64,000 bases of DNA. Source: Zanthoxylum bungeanum. Its lineage: Eukaryota; Streptophyta; Magnoliopsida; Sapindales; Rutaceae. The translations under genes and the position numbers were made by a program. Below are positions 24,540 to 37,025 of this stretch, piece by piece. Where the stretch lies: positions 62,001 through 126,000 of the forward strand of contig SKCR01036773.1 in the NCBI GenBank assembly GCA_019454045.1, read 5' to 3'. Numbering within the stretch: position 1 is the stretch's first letter; each line of letters opens with the position of its first letter. The notes under the pieces are model-generated. The model was not told the origin of the DNA and made no database searches. It saw nothing but the letters and a program-made list of their open reading frames with translations.

Positions 24540-26659
24540 TGTTGGATAATATGACCCATAGCGTCACTATTTGCACAGAACATTGTGTTGTTGTAGCAAA
24601 TTAACTATGTAACAAGGAAATTGCACTCTCGTCATTTGTGATTAGATCACCATAGATATATAAATGAAGAGAGGTCCCTATGATTAGTTCCTGGATTGAG
24701 ATGATATGAGACAGTATCAGTCCACGAAGGATTAATCATTAAATATCCCTAGCCGTAGTATTATCGAGACTGGACATCGATAATGCGGAATAGGCTAGTA
24801 TTGCACTTGTGCGCGTTGTGAGGGCACAACGGCATAGTTCTCATATATATAAGTATTGGATACTTATGCAAGTGCGATAGGAGGTCGTGTTTCACCGATG
24901 GTACGGGAAACAGCTTCGCTCTGGATAGACCCCTCGGAATCCCATTGGTATTATGACTATGTGTCTATGGGAGGCCGAAATCAAGGTAGGTGTGTATAGT
25001 CTTAACCTGAGACTTGCATCGCTAATACTTACGATAATCGATAAACTTTGGTTTTGGTGGTTGGGGGCTTTGACCGGTTCTGTGTTCACCACTTCTGGGT
25101 TTATCAGAGAGTCGTAGTGTATTGGATGTGATGTCGAGAGGGAAGTATCACTCCAGTCATATGGAGATGATGTCACGCAGGATACGGTACTAGTGCTCTT
25201 GAGTGTTGCGCAACCAATCGGGATATTGTGACTAGGTCATGTATATCCGATTATAGAGACTATGTTACCAGACATCCGATATGTGTTTCGGACGGGGCAG
25301 ACACTTATCCAGCCCCAGCCCTAACACGTGATTATCCGATACTGGACCGATACGCGCAATACTTAGTATACTACGCTTGATACAGATCTATATATTCCTG
25401 TAAGAATATTTCTGGAGAATTGGGTAGGCATGGCGCTTTGCTAGAAGCCAACCTTGTCTTGTAAATCGGTATAAACGTAGTACGAGGTACTTTCGTGTTC
25501 GGATAGTCCGACGACCGTATTTACTGCCAACATATCCGGAGATCTCATGGGTCGCTTCCTGAAGATTCACCGATGATGTATGACTCGCACTTTAATTAAT
25601 CTGAGATTAATTAGAAGAGAGAGAAAATTAATCTGGGATTAATTCGATGAGAGAGAAAATTAATCTGGGATTAATTACGGAGATATTTATCTTGGATAAA
25701 ATATTAATTAAAGAGAGAGAGAACGATTAATTTGGAATTAATCGATAAAATAATATATCCGATATATTATACGAAATTGGATTTCGACGCGGAATTAAAA
25801 TTGGATTTTAATTCGGGCGAACGAATTAATTTAGAATTAATTCGTTAGCGACGTGAATAGTGATTTCGCTAGGCGTAATCATTTAATTACGACGCGACGG
25901 AAAATTCGTTAATTGGAATTAGCGAACCCGAGCCGAGAGTGATTGCGAGCGCATTCGCATTTCGAATTCGAACGCGGCACGCAAGTCACATCAAGCGTCA
26001 AATCACTAGTCGCGTCAATTGTCAAATCACTTGTCACTTTGAGTGATGTGATATGACATGTTGTCACTTTTTAAAGTGAGTTGATGTGAATAGTAAAAGG
26101 TGATTGGAAAAGTTGAATGACTTGTACCTTTTGACTTTTTGAAATTAGAAAAGGTAAATGGTTTATTAATTTTGGAATAAATAAATCATATACACCTTTT
26201 TCATTTCATCTCTCTCTCTCCTCAAAACCGATTTTTTTCCCTCTCTTTTCTTCTCCCTCTCCTTCACGGCTTCAAGCCGATTTTGCCTCAAAAAAATTCT
26301 GGTTGGGCCGAATTTAAAGGGAAGCAAGGAAGATGAGTAGTGCTAGCACACACATGGGTTATACATAGGTGATAGGGAAACGAATTTGTGAGCTTGGATT
26401 TGGGTTTTGGAGCTTGAAGCTTGGAGCTTTAATGGAGTCTTTCATGGCCGAATTTTGGAGACACAAAGAGGGCCAAAACCGAGCAGTCCAAAGCAAGGAG
26501 GAGCCTTGGGCGAGCATATGGAGGGAGCTTGAAGGCTTGTATTCTTCATTTTCATCAAAACCCATCAATGTGAGTATGTATTCCGCCTTACTCCTTGATG
26601 TATTCATGTGTTTTTATGCTTGATTTGGATGATTTTGGGACCTAATTAGAAATCTAACA
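24540..26659 (+). mobile_element. Solo copia LTR, plus orientation, in element C
   Basis: A TG...CA LTR of 2120 bp runs from TGTTGGATAATATGACCC to AAATCTAACA. It is flanked by a 5-bp target duplication ATTTT (24535-24539 and 26660-26664), and the copia C leader continues unbroken across it. Its first ~1050 bp are the reverse-oriented counterpart of the LTR ends at 1-1051 and 16905-17950. No internal region or primer site is present. The small open frames inside are not supported as genes. Confidence 0.9.
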
Positions 26660-26862
26660 ATTTTCGGCCAAAGGGTAGGAATTAGGAAAAATTAATCTAA
26701 TCAATTTTACACAATTCCAATAATGCACAAATCCAATTGAACATCATATAAACAAATCTCAATAATCAATTTAGGCAAAATCAAGCTCCAAGCCAAAATC
26801 CTAAATTAAAATCCATAAACCCTAGAAATTAAATCAAGCTTAGATCTTACTCTGATACCATT
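26660..26862 (-). mobile_element. Copia element C leader end with primer binding site
   Basis: Leader sequence resumes after the solo LTR and ends with the tRNA-Met primer site at 26850-26861 (minus strand TGGTATCAGAGT, one base off the usual complement). Confidence 0.75.
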
Positions 26863-27974
26863 TTAAGTGTCCTAGACATGCCACGGGATCTCTAAGCGTG
26901 ATTCGTATGTGAATAAAATCAAAAATAAGTTGCGGAGGACTTACATTGATCGGTTGAGTTCAAAACTTTTAGGATGTTGAAGCTTCCAAGCTCATGGGTG
27001 AGTATCCCTACCACCTTCATTTGACTCCCATATGTGCTAACAAGAACAAAAATGATAGATTTTGTTCTCCAAGAGAAGCAACAAATAAGCCTGGAGAGAG
27101 GTTGGAATTGGCCCTTGGAGATCAGAGGCCAATCGGCCTAAATCACCAAAGGCTTTTCAGCCATGGTTCAAAAGCATAAGACCATTTCGGCCAAATCAGA
27201 GATAAGCTAATTACTTCAATTCAGATGATTCAATGGCCACGTGGCCATAATGAAAATGAGACATTAATGGCCACTGTATTTATGTCTTCGACCAATTGAT
27301 TTTGATTTCTTTGTGGCCATTCGACCAAGAGCAATAAGGCCATTCGGCCTAAAATGCCGGGGAGAAAAGAGAGTTAATGGCCATTCGGCCCTAAATCGAA
27401 AAAGAGAATAATTGATAATGAATAAATCATTAATTGAATATTTCTTTTTCAAAAGGCAAAGAGTGTTTTACAATATTCCACCAAAACCATCACTCATATC
27501 TATCACCAAAGATGACTAATGATGTAAGTGAAGTGGGCCCCATATTAAATTCAAAATTCAAGTGGGCTTGCTCAACAAACTTTTGGGCTCGGGTTCATTT
27601 AATCCGATTAAATAAATTTTCCGTCGTGACTTAATTAAATCCGATTTAATTAAATAATAATGCCTAGCAAAATTATTACGAAAGTCACTCCCGAATTAAT
27701 TCCAAATTAATTCGTTTGTTAGAATTAAAATCTAATTTAATTCCTCGTTGAAATCCAATTTCATTTAATATATCTAATATATTATTTAGCCCAATTAAAT
27801 AAATTAAATAGTGAAATCTAATTTAACTATTAAATTTATTTACCGATTAATTCTAAATTAATCACGTTCTCTCCTCTCGATAAATTTAATCCTAGATAAA
27901 TTCTCAACGTAATTAATCTCAGATAAATTCTCGACGTAATTAATCCCAGATTAATTCTTTCTCTGATAATTAAA
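26863..27974 (-). mobile_element. Copia element C, truncated 5' LTR
   Basis: It begins beside the primer site (first dinucleotide mutated, TT for TG) with TAAGTGTCCTAGACATGCC and matches the LTRs at 18866, 30034 and 43957 for ~1.1 kb. It then stops at about 27974, in TCTGATAATTAA, where copia leader of another element begins. About 1 kb of LTR is missing. Confidence 0.8.
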
Positions 27975-30033
27975 TAATTAATGAAAAATGAAATGAGCGA
28001 GTATTGGCAAGTATCTAAACGAAATTGTAAATTTATTAATTGCCTCCCACTATTTTTCGGTGAGCCTCTAACCCTCTGTGGAGTACTCGAGAAACCTAGT
28101 TACCTAGTGGGCTAGGATCCCGTTAAATGACACACAACCTTGACTTTGGCCAACAAGTTGAATGAAACTTAACTAGGTAGATCGCTAAGATCAATTGGAT
28201 CCCATACAATTCCTAGATCCAGTAGGTGGACCTCCAAGTCCGGAACATATATCCAGTGTATCCAATATATTACCTAACCTTTTTTCCTATGAATCAACTA
28301 AGCCTTGGCTTTGGCTCAATAAGCTTATTGATACCAGTTAAGCGTGACCCATTTACAGTGGGAAAGCTTTATAATCGAGGTCGATGAACAAGAAGTGACC
28401 TTGACTTTGGCCAATAAATCACAACTTGCCCAAGACGTACGATATGGAACAAAGCTTTCGTGATTCAAACACATCCGCGATGGATAAAGGTCTTGACTTT
28501 GGCCAACAAACCAAGACCAATCTTGGATCTTGAGAGAGAATCACACAATGGAAGGAAAAAAACGCTTAATATAAAATGAGAGTTTTGTCGCGATTTGGCA
28601 ACCAATTTATTATCTTTAATTAGGTCTCATCATACACCCTTAAGCATGCATTCTAAAATCATAATAAGGCGCGAATATAATAATAATGATATACAGATGG
28701 ATATATGAATTATTTTATTCCTAGAACAAATCTCTTCATTTCCTCTATCTCCTAACACTATTCTTACTTCTACCCAATTACATAATACTTCTAAATAAAC
28801 CTCATTACATTGAGGCGAATTGGTGAGAAGAGAATACAATGAGATAAGGAGATAATAGGCTGGACACTCAGGTCCAATTTAATAAATTCTAAATTTATTA
28901 CAATAATTTCCAAAATTACCCTCACCCATCTAATATCCATCCGATATACATTATTCATACATACATCCAAGTATTCACACAAAGTATGTTATTCAATCAA
29001 TCTAATCCAATTAATTAATCTTTGATTAATGGCCATCCAATGTTCATACAACGATTTGATTTGCGCTAGTCAAACTCGTTTAAGAATAAATACTCAAAGT
29101 AAGTATTCTTGAATTATATCGAACTACAATTTTAAATACAATTTAAATTGTATCCAATACTAATTCATATTTAATTCCAAATTAAATAATTACACTTTTA
29201 ATAGTGCATTTTAAACTTGGATTCCAAATCCAATCTTTATGGGTCTCAAAGGCCCAATTAGTATCAATAATATTCAATTAAAGTCCAATGAGCTTTTAAT
29301 TAATTCTTTTGGCTTGGGCTTTTATCCAAAATGGATCTAACCCATAATGGCTAGGCCCAATAGGAATCATCCAAAGCCATAGAATCAATTTTGGCCCATT
29401 AGGCCCAATTAAATTACTAAAGGCCCAATAGTTATATTTTGGACTTTATGGAAATGGTTTTGGCCCGAATATAATCCAAGACTAAAATTTGGCCCAACCA
29501 AACCAATTAGCCAAATACAACAAATTAAATTAATATATCATTCCAAATTAAATATTAATTCAATTAAAGTGCAATTAACACAATTAATTAATTAATCTAG
29601 TATTTCCAAAAATATTAATTAATCTAATTAATCATGGTTAACATCTAATTTTTGTCCAACACAAATTTATCAAAATCAATTTTTCCAACATTCTTCACAC
29701 TCACGGCAATACATGAAATTAACATCCAATTTTAATTTCCATCTAATTAAATCAACAATTAACACTCAATTTCATATGAATCAACATATCTAATTATCTA
29801 ATTCAAAAATTGACCATGAGCTTCCTAGGGTAATTTTCGGCCAAGGGGTAGGAATTAGGGAAAATTAATCTAATCAATTTTACACAATTCCAACAATGCA
29901 CAAATCCAATTGAACACCATATAAACATATCGCAATAATCAATTTAGGCAAAATCAAGCTCCAAGCCAAAATCCTAAATTAAAGCCCATAAACCCTAGAA
30001 ATTAAATCAAGCTTAGATCTTTCTCTGAACCTT
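27975..30033 (-). mobile_element. Copia fragment D: leader only
   Basis: The fragment begins AATAATTAATGAAAAATG and is colinear with 41890-43956 of element B. It has the CTTGACTTTGGCCAA motif series at about 28135-28510 and a decayed primer site just before 30034. The whole polyprotein and the 3' LTR of this copy are missing, so D is joined directly to a truncated LTR on its left. Confidence 0.75.
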
Positions 30034-33000
30034 TGTAAGTGTCCTAGACATGCCACGGGATCTCTACGTGTGATTCGTGTGTGAATAAAATCAAAATTAA
30101 GTTGCGGATGACTTACATTGATCGGTTGAGTTCAAAAATTTTATGGATGTTGAAGCTTCCAAGCTCATTGGTGAGTATCCCTATCACCTTCATTTGACTC
30201 TCATATGTGCTAGCAAGAACAAAAAATAACAGATTTTGCTCTCCAAGAGAAGCAACACATAAGCCTGGAGAGAGGTTGGAATTGGCCCTTGGAGATCAGA
30301 GGCCAATCGGCCTAAATCACCAAAGGCCTTTCGGCTATGCTTCAAAAGCATAAGACCATTTCGGCCAAATCATAGATAAGCTAATTACTTCAATTCAAAG
30401 GATTCAATGGCCACGTGGCCATAAGGAAAATAAGAGATTAATGGCCTCTGTATTTATGTCTTCGGCCAATTGATTTTGATTTCTTTGTGGCCATTTGGCC
30501 TAAAATACTAGGGAGAAAAGAGAGTTAATGGCCATTCGGCCCTAAATCGAAAAAGAGAATAATTGATAATGAATAATCATTAATTGAATATATCTTTTTC
30601 AAAAGACAAAGAGTGTTTTACAAGATTCCACCAAAATCCATCACCCATTTCTATCATCGAAGATGACTAATGATGTAAGTGAAGTGGGCCCCACTTTAAA
30701 TTCAAATTTCAAGTGGGCTTGCTCAACACACTTTTGGGCTCGGGCTCGTTTAATCCGATTAAACGAATTTTCCGTCGTGACTTAATTAAATTCAATTTAA
30801 TTAAATAATAATGCCTAGCAAAATTATTACGAAAGTCACTCACGAATTATTTCCAAATTAATCGGTTTGTTAGAATTAAAATCCAATTTAATTCCTCGTT
30901 GAAATCTAATTTCATTTAATATATCAAATATATTATTTAGCCCAATTAAATAAATTAAATAGTAAAATCTAACTTAACTATTAAATTTATTTTACCGATT
31001 AATTCTAAATTAATCGCGTTCTCTCCTCTCGAAGAATTTAATCCCAGATAAATTCTCGATGAATTTAATCCCAGATAAATTATCGACGTAATTAATTCCA
31101 GATTAATTCTTTCTCTGATAATTAATCTCAGATTAATTCTTGTCGTAATTAATCCCAGATTAATTTTCTCTCTCTTAATCAATCCCAGATTAATATTGTT
31201 CGAGTCAAACATCATCGTTGAATCTTTGGGATGTGACCCAAGAGATCCCTGGATATGTTGGCAGTAAATACGGTTATCGAACTATCCGAATACGTACGTA
31301 TCCGGTGCCACGTACTTACCGATTTACAAGACATGGTTGGCTTCTAGCAAAGCACTGTGCCTACCCAATTCTCCAGAAATATTCTACTACGGAATATATG
31401 ATCTTTGACAGGCGTAGTATACGTAGTATTGCGTATTACGATCTTGTTGGACAATTATGACCCATAGCATCACTATTTGTACAGATCGTGGTGTTGTTGT
31501 ACAATTTAACTATGTGACAAGGAGATTGCACTCTTATCATTTGTGATTAGATCACTTAGATATATAGATGATAGGAGGTCCTGATGATTAGTTCCTGGAT
31601 TGATATGATATGAGACAGTATCAGTCCTCGAAGGATTAATCATTAAATATCCATAGTCGTAGTATTATCGAGACTGGACATCGATAATGCGGAATAGACT
31701 AATATTGCACTTGTGCGAGTTGTGAGGGCACAATAGCATAGTTCTCATATATATGGGTATTGGATACTCATGCAAGTGTAATAGGAGGTTGTGTTTACCG
31801 ATGGTACGGAAACAGCTTCGCTCTGGATAGACCTCTCGGAATTTCATTGGTGGTATGACTACGTGTCTATGGAAGTCCGAAATCAGGGTAGGTGTATTTG
31901 GTCTTAACCTGAGACTTGCACCGCTAATACTTACGACAATCAATATGCTTTGGTTTTGGTCGTCCAGGACTTTAACCGGTTTCGTGTACGCCTTTGCTGG
32001 GTATATTGAGAATCATAGTGTATTGGGTGTGATGTCAAGACGAAAGTATCACTCCAGTCATAGTGGAGATGATGTCACGTAGGATACGGAACTAGTACTC
32101 TTAAGTACTGCAGTCATTGGGATGAGATGACTAGGTCATGTTCATCAGATTATAGAGACTAGTTACCAGACATCCGACATATGCTTCGTACGGGGCAGAC
32201 ACAATTCCACCCCAGGCCTAGCATGTGACACCTCGATACTGGATCGCAATACATAATACTACGTATAATACGCCTGACATAGATTATATATTCCAGTAAG
32301 AATATTTCTAGAGAATTGGGTAGGCACGGTGCTTTGCTAGAAGCCAACCATGTCTTGTAAATCGGTAAGCACGTGGTACGAGGTACGCACGTATTCGGAT
32401 AATCCGATGACTGTATTTACTGCCAACATATCCAGGGATCTCTTGGGTCGCTTCCCAAAGATTCACCGATGACAGTTGATTTAATTAGAATTAATCTGGG
32501 ATTAATTAAGAGAGAAAATTAATCTGGGATTAATTAAGAGAGAGAAAATTAATCTGGGATTAATTGAGGTATTATTTAATCTGGGATTAAATGTGTTCGG
32601 AAGAGAGAGAACGCGATTAATTTGGAATTAATCGGTCAAATAAATTTAATGGTTAAATTTGATTTTTCTATTTAATTTATTCGTATGGGCTAAAATTAAT
32701 ATATCGGATATATTAATATGAATTGGATTTCATTACGAAATTAAAGTTGGACTTTAATGCGAACGAACGAATTAATTTAGAATTAATTCGTAGACGACGT
32801 TCGTAATATATTTGCGAGGTATCTTTATTTAATTAAATTAGATTTAATTATTTTGCGACGAAACTCCGTTTAATCGGATTAAACGGAACCGAGCCGCGGC
32901 AAATATTCGTAGAGACATTTGAATTTTGAATTCAAATGTGGGGCCCACTTCACATGTGGTAGTTGGGAGGGTAGTTGGCATTTATGCCAAGCCACCCACC

Positions 33001-34222
33001 ATCCAACTACCTTGGAATGGTTTTGGTGAAACCATTTACCCAACTACCTTGTTTAGGTAAAATGGTAAATTGGTTTTACCTAAAACTCTTCTCTCTTTCT
33101 CATTTGTGTATGCATCCCACTTCTAACACACTTGAAACAAAAGAAACCCTAAAATCCTCTCTCCATGGGCGTGAGCTTCTAGCCTTCTTCTCTTTGAATT
33201 TGTGGCAAAATCAACAAAGCTAGCACTTGGAGAAATCAACTAAGGTGATAGGGAACCACTTCAAGAGATGGAATCATCAACAAAGGAAAGATCTTGGAGA
33301 TCTTCCTCTCAAAATTTTAAAGCTCAAATCCGTTCATTATAAGTATTTCGCAACTTATTTTGAATTTATGAACACCTTTTTATGCTTATTAGATCCTTGG
33401 CATGTTCTAGGAACACTAACAGATCTAGTATCGGATGTCACATGCAAGGCATGGGGCTGGAGTTGTGTCTACCCCATACAAAGCATATATCGGATCACTA
33501 GCAACTTGTCTCTTTAGGATCGAAAAGTCATGACCTGGTCATACTTTCCCGATGGCTATAGCACTTAGAGAATCAGTTTTGTATCTCTACGTGATCATCA
33601 TCTCCATATGATTGAATTGATACTTCCATCTTGACATCACATCCAATACACTACGATTCTCAGTATACTGAGAAGAGGCGTATACAGAACCTGTTAAAGC
33701 CCTGGATGACCAAAACCAAAGTATATTGATTGTCGCAAGTATCAACGATGCAAGTCTCAAGTTAAGGCCAAATACACCTACCCTGATTCGGATTCCCATA
33801 GACACATAGTCATACTACCAATGGGATTCCAAGGGGTCTATCCAGAGCGAAGTTGTTTCGGTACCATCGGTAAACAGAACCTCTTATTACACTTGCATGA
33901 GTATCCAATACCCAAATATATGAGAACTATGTTGTTATGCTTCCATAACACCCACAAGTGTAATACTAGCGTATTCCGTATTATCGATATCAAGTCTCGA
34001 TAATACTACGACTAGGGATATTTAATGATTAAACCTTAGTGGATTAATACTGTCTTATATCTCATTAATCCGGAACTAATCATAAAGACTTTTATCATTT
34101 ATATATCCAGGTAATCCAATTACAAATAATAAAAGAGCAATTTTCTTTGTCACATAGGTAATTTTTACAACAACACCATGTTTTGTACAAATAGTGACGT
34201 TATGGGTCATAATTATCCAAAA
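30034..34222 (-). mobile_element. Copia LTR shared by D (5') and B (3'), split by a solo LTR
   Basis: It starts TGTAAGTGTCCTAGACATG at 30034 next to D's primer site. It ends CCAAAA (mutated CCAACA) at 34222 next to B's polypurine tract (34223-34236). Removing the nested solo LTR 31445-33421 and one target duplication leaves about 2.2 kb, the same length as the LTR at 43957-46129. One LTR therefore serves two internal regions, as expected after unequal recombination between tandem elements. Confidence 0.8.
31445..33421 (+). mobile_element. Solo copia LTR nested antisense inside a copia LTR
   Basis: The LTR runs from TGTTGGACAATTATGACCC to GGAACACTAACA, 1977 bp. It is flanked by the target duplication GATCT (31440-31444 and 33422-33426). 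Host LTR sequence reads through if the insert and one duplication are removed. Its first ~1040 bp are inverted relative to 31200-31439 and 33427-34222, so long inverted repeats result. Confidence 0.92.
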
Positions 34223-34528
34223 ATCTCCCACTTGGCCTATAGTCAATCACTCAAGTGTCTAACACCTAAACTATGTATGGGTCGTTCAAACGTCTGCTGA
34301 GAAACAGGTTTAGTCAGCGAATTTACAAGGTTATCATCTGATGCGATTTATTCGATCATCACATCACCATGATGTATGATTGAACGAATCAGATGAATTA
34401 GTTGAAGCACATACTTGGATCATTGATGCGACCGTGGTTCTTTAGCCTGTGTTGTAGCTAGCTCAACTATTAACAGAACTACTCCAAATCCAATTAGGAT
34501 TATATATATCCAAAATGCTTCTTTTGCA

Positions 34529-34770
34529 ATTCCGGGATACGTCCCAGGGTCGAGAGCCCACTACATCATCAGTTGTAGTTCTGGGATGCATCCTAGGGTC
34601 GATGACCCACTACATCATTTCTTTTAGGATATGTCCCATCAGTTGCAGTTCCGGGATGCGTCCCAGGTCGAGAGCCCGCTGCATTATCAGCACAGTTCAC
34701 ATATGGTGGTTCGGGAATGAAGCCCAGAGAGCTAGGCACCTCGCCACCTATCAACTCAGTTCGAAGCAAT
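34529..34770 (+). repeat. Copy of the GGGATGCGTCCCAGG repeat block (left)
   Basis: Repeats of ~50-60 bp are built on GGGATGCGTCCCAGGGTCGA and TACATCATCAGTTG. It is the same block as 36449-36830, ending with the conserved GTGGTTCGGGAATGAAGCC segment before the polypurine tract. Confidence 0.7.
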
Positions 34771-34881
34771 AGGCAAGTCATGTGGTAGTTGGCGAGCCAG
34801 GTAAGTAAAAATACATTGCATAAACTTTGATAGGATTGTCATTGTCACACACTGCACAAGTCCCATCAAAGTGGGGGTGAC

Positions 34882-35128
34882 TGTAGGCACTATATTTTTG
34901 CATATAAGTCCCAATGATAAGTCTTACATAGAGACACTACCTCTTTAAATTGTGGAAGTCACAGGAAACGGACGTCGGAAAGGAAGAGTTAAAAATTGAC
35001 ACCTTGTTGGATTTAATTTATTTGCTTAGCTTTGGGTTTGCTTGTTGGACCTCTGTTTTAAAACACATCCTTAGCCCAAATCCCTGCAAACCCACACACC
35101 ACCAAACCACACACCTAAGCCCACAAAA
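34882..35128 (+). mobile_element. Truncated Athila-like LTR
   Basis: It matches the start of the complete LTR at 37026 (TGTAGGCACTRTATTTTT) for ~247 bp, then switches to internal tail sequence near CCCACAAAAAA. Confidence 0.8.
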
Positions 35129-35582
35129 AATAATGAATCAGTGTCAGTTTCAAGGATTTGAGGCCCATATTAGTATCATTTTCGGGAAGGAATCTCAGAA
35201 GGTGAAGCCCATATTATCAGCAGTGGAAAGGAAGAGTTCCGTGGAGTGAGTGAGTGAAAAAAAAAAGAAGTCTTTGATTGTTAGGCATATGTCCAGTGAT
35301 GACATTGTTTGCTGTAAGGTGAAACTTTAGAAACGATAAGTGCGAGATGCGCTCTCGTCCGGTATTCTGAGTGGTTGATCTCGGCTAGACTCTTGAGCCT
35401 TGATTACGGGATCCTAATAATAGAAGCCTGAGTGGTCGGTGAGATGACCAGTTGAAGAGATTGTGGATCAGTGAATGACTGTTTGCCTAGATTTCCATCC
35501 TGGTTTACGTATGCTATGATTTATGATATGGTTGGAAACAAAAAAAAAGTCTTTGAAAAGAGAAAGGAAAAAAAAATTGGCC

Positions 35583-35666
35583 ACCTATAACCGATAAGCG
35601 TGAAGCTACCCATGGGCGAGTATTATGACCACCATGAGGAGAAATATTACCTTAAAGGGTAGTGTG
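35583..35666 (+). other. Conserved block of the Athila 3' tail (copy 1)
   Basis: This ~84-bp block (core CTACCCATGGGCGAGTATTA) differs at only a few positions from 51430-51514 on the minus strand, while flanking tail sequence has diverged more. Neither copy keeps a single shared open frame, so a coding explanation is weak. Confidence 0.65.
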
Positions 35667-36103
35667 TCGAAAAGAGAAAGAAAGAAAATAAAAAAGAAAA
35701 ATAAAAAGAAAAAGAAAAAGAAAGTTCAAAATGGAAAAAAGGAAAATGAAGAGACAAAAGAAAAAAGAAGAAAACTGCATCATGTTGAGTACGAGGAAGT
35801 AATCACAGAGTATGATCAAGACATCTCGGTTGGTTAGACCCACTGATCCAATTCTCCGAGATAAAATCATCGAGTTGGCTTCTTAAGGATTAAGCAGCGA
35901 AAGAGCCTTGGCACACACACACCAGGAGTCTAGTTCAGATCATTCATTCAGACGAGTGGATTTGAGTGTATTAAGTACTTTGAAGGTTCTCTAGTTTCGA
36001 TGCGAAGCATCCTTTGAGGAAGAAAACATGTTTAGTTATCAAGACTATCTCATAAGAGGCAATACAGCATGCTGATATACAATCAGTCTTGAAAATGGAG
36101 AAT

Positions 36104-36440
36104 GGGGCGAGGCCCACACCAGTATCAGTTTGGGGCGAGGCTCACACCAGTATCAGTTTGAGGGCAAGGCCCACACCAGTATCAGTTTGGGGTGAGGCCC
36201 ACACCAGTATCAGTTTGGGGCGAGGCCCACACCAGTATCAGTTTGAGGCGAGGCCCACGTCAGTATCTGTTTGAGGGCGAGGCCCGCATCAGTATCAGTT
36301 TGGGGGCGAGGCCCACATCAGTATCAGTCTGGGGGTGAGGCCCACATCAGTATCAGTCTGGGGGCGAGGCCCACATCAATATCAGTTTGAGGGCGAGGCC
36401 CCACTACATCATCAGTTTGAGGGCGATGCCCACATTATCA
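36104..36440 (+). repeat. ~28-30-bp minisatellite in the Athila-like tail
   Basis: About eleven tandem copies of GGGCGAGGCCCACACCAG plus TATCAGTTT run 36104-36440. The unit is 28 to 30 bp, so reading frames do not stay in register. It lies upstream of the GGGATGCGTCCC repeats and the polypurine tract. Confidence 0.9.
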
Positions 36441-36448
36441 GCGATATT

Positions 36449-36830
36449 GAGATGCGTCCCAAGGTCGAGGCCACCATTGTCAGTTCCAGTTCCGGGATGC
36501 GTCCCAGAGTCGAGGGCCCATTATATCATCAGTTGTAGTTCCGGGATGCGTCCCAGAGTCGAGGACCCACTACATCATCAATTTAAGGGCGAGGCCCACA
36601 TCGTCAGCGGTATTGGGATGCGTCCCAAGGTCGAGGCCCCCATTGTCAGTTACAGTTCTGGGATGCGTCCCAGGGTCGAGGGCCTACTACATCATCAGTT
36701 GTAGTTCTGGGATGCGTCCAGGGTCAAGGACCCACTACATTATTACTTTTAGGATGTGTCCCATGGTCGAGGGCCCACACATCAATTGCAGTTTCGGGAT
36801 GTGTTCCAGGGTCGATGGTCCACTGCATCA
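36449..36830 (+). repeat. GGGATGCGTCCC repeat block (right)
   Basis: About seven imperfect ~50-60-bp copies are centred on the near-palindrome GGGATGCGTCCC followed by GGTCGAGGSCC. It is the same repeat as 34529-34770. Confidence 0.85.
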
Positions 36831-37012
36831 TCAGCACAGTTCACAACCGGTGGTTCGGGAACGAAGCCCAGAGGTCGAGGCACCTCGCCACCACATCAAC
36901 TCAGTTCGAAGCAACAGGCAAGTCAGGTGGTAGTTGGGGAGCCAGGTAAGTAAAAATACATTGGATAAACTTTGATAGGATTATCATTATCACACACTGC
37001 ACAAGTCCCATC

Positions 37013-37025
37013 AAGTGGGGGCGAC
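37013..37025 (+). other. Polypurine tract before the Athila-like LTR
   Basis: AAGTGGGGGCGAC directly precedes the LTR start TGTAGGC. A second copy, AAGTGGGGGTGAC, precedes 34882. Confidence 0.75.

Noticed and set aside
35625..35837. Lys-rich 70-codon ORF
   Set aside because: It is a translation of an A/G-rich tract in the Athila tail; the counterpart tail at 51390 does not keep it.
36104..36440. CRISPR-like look of the regular ~28-bp repeats
   Set aside because: Units are directly tandem without spacers, in a plant retrotransposon tail.
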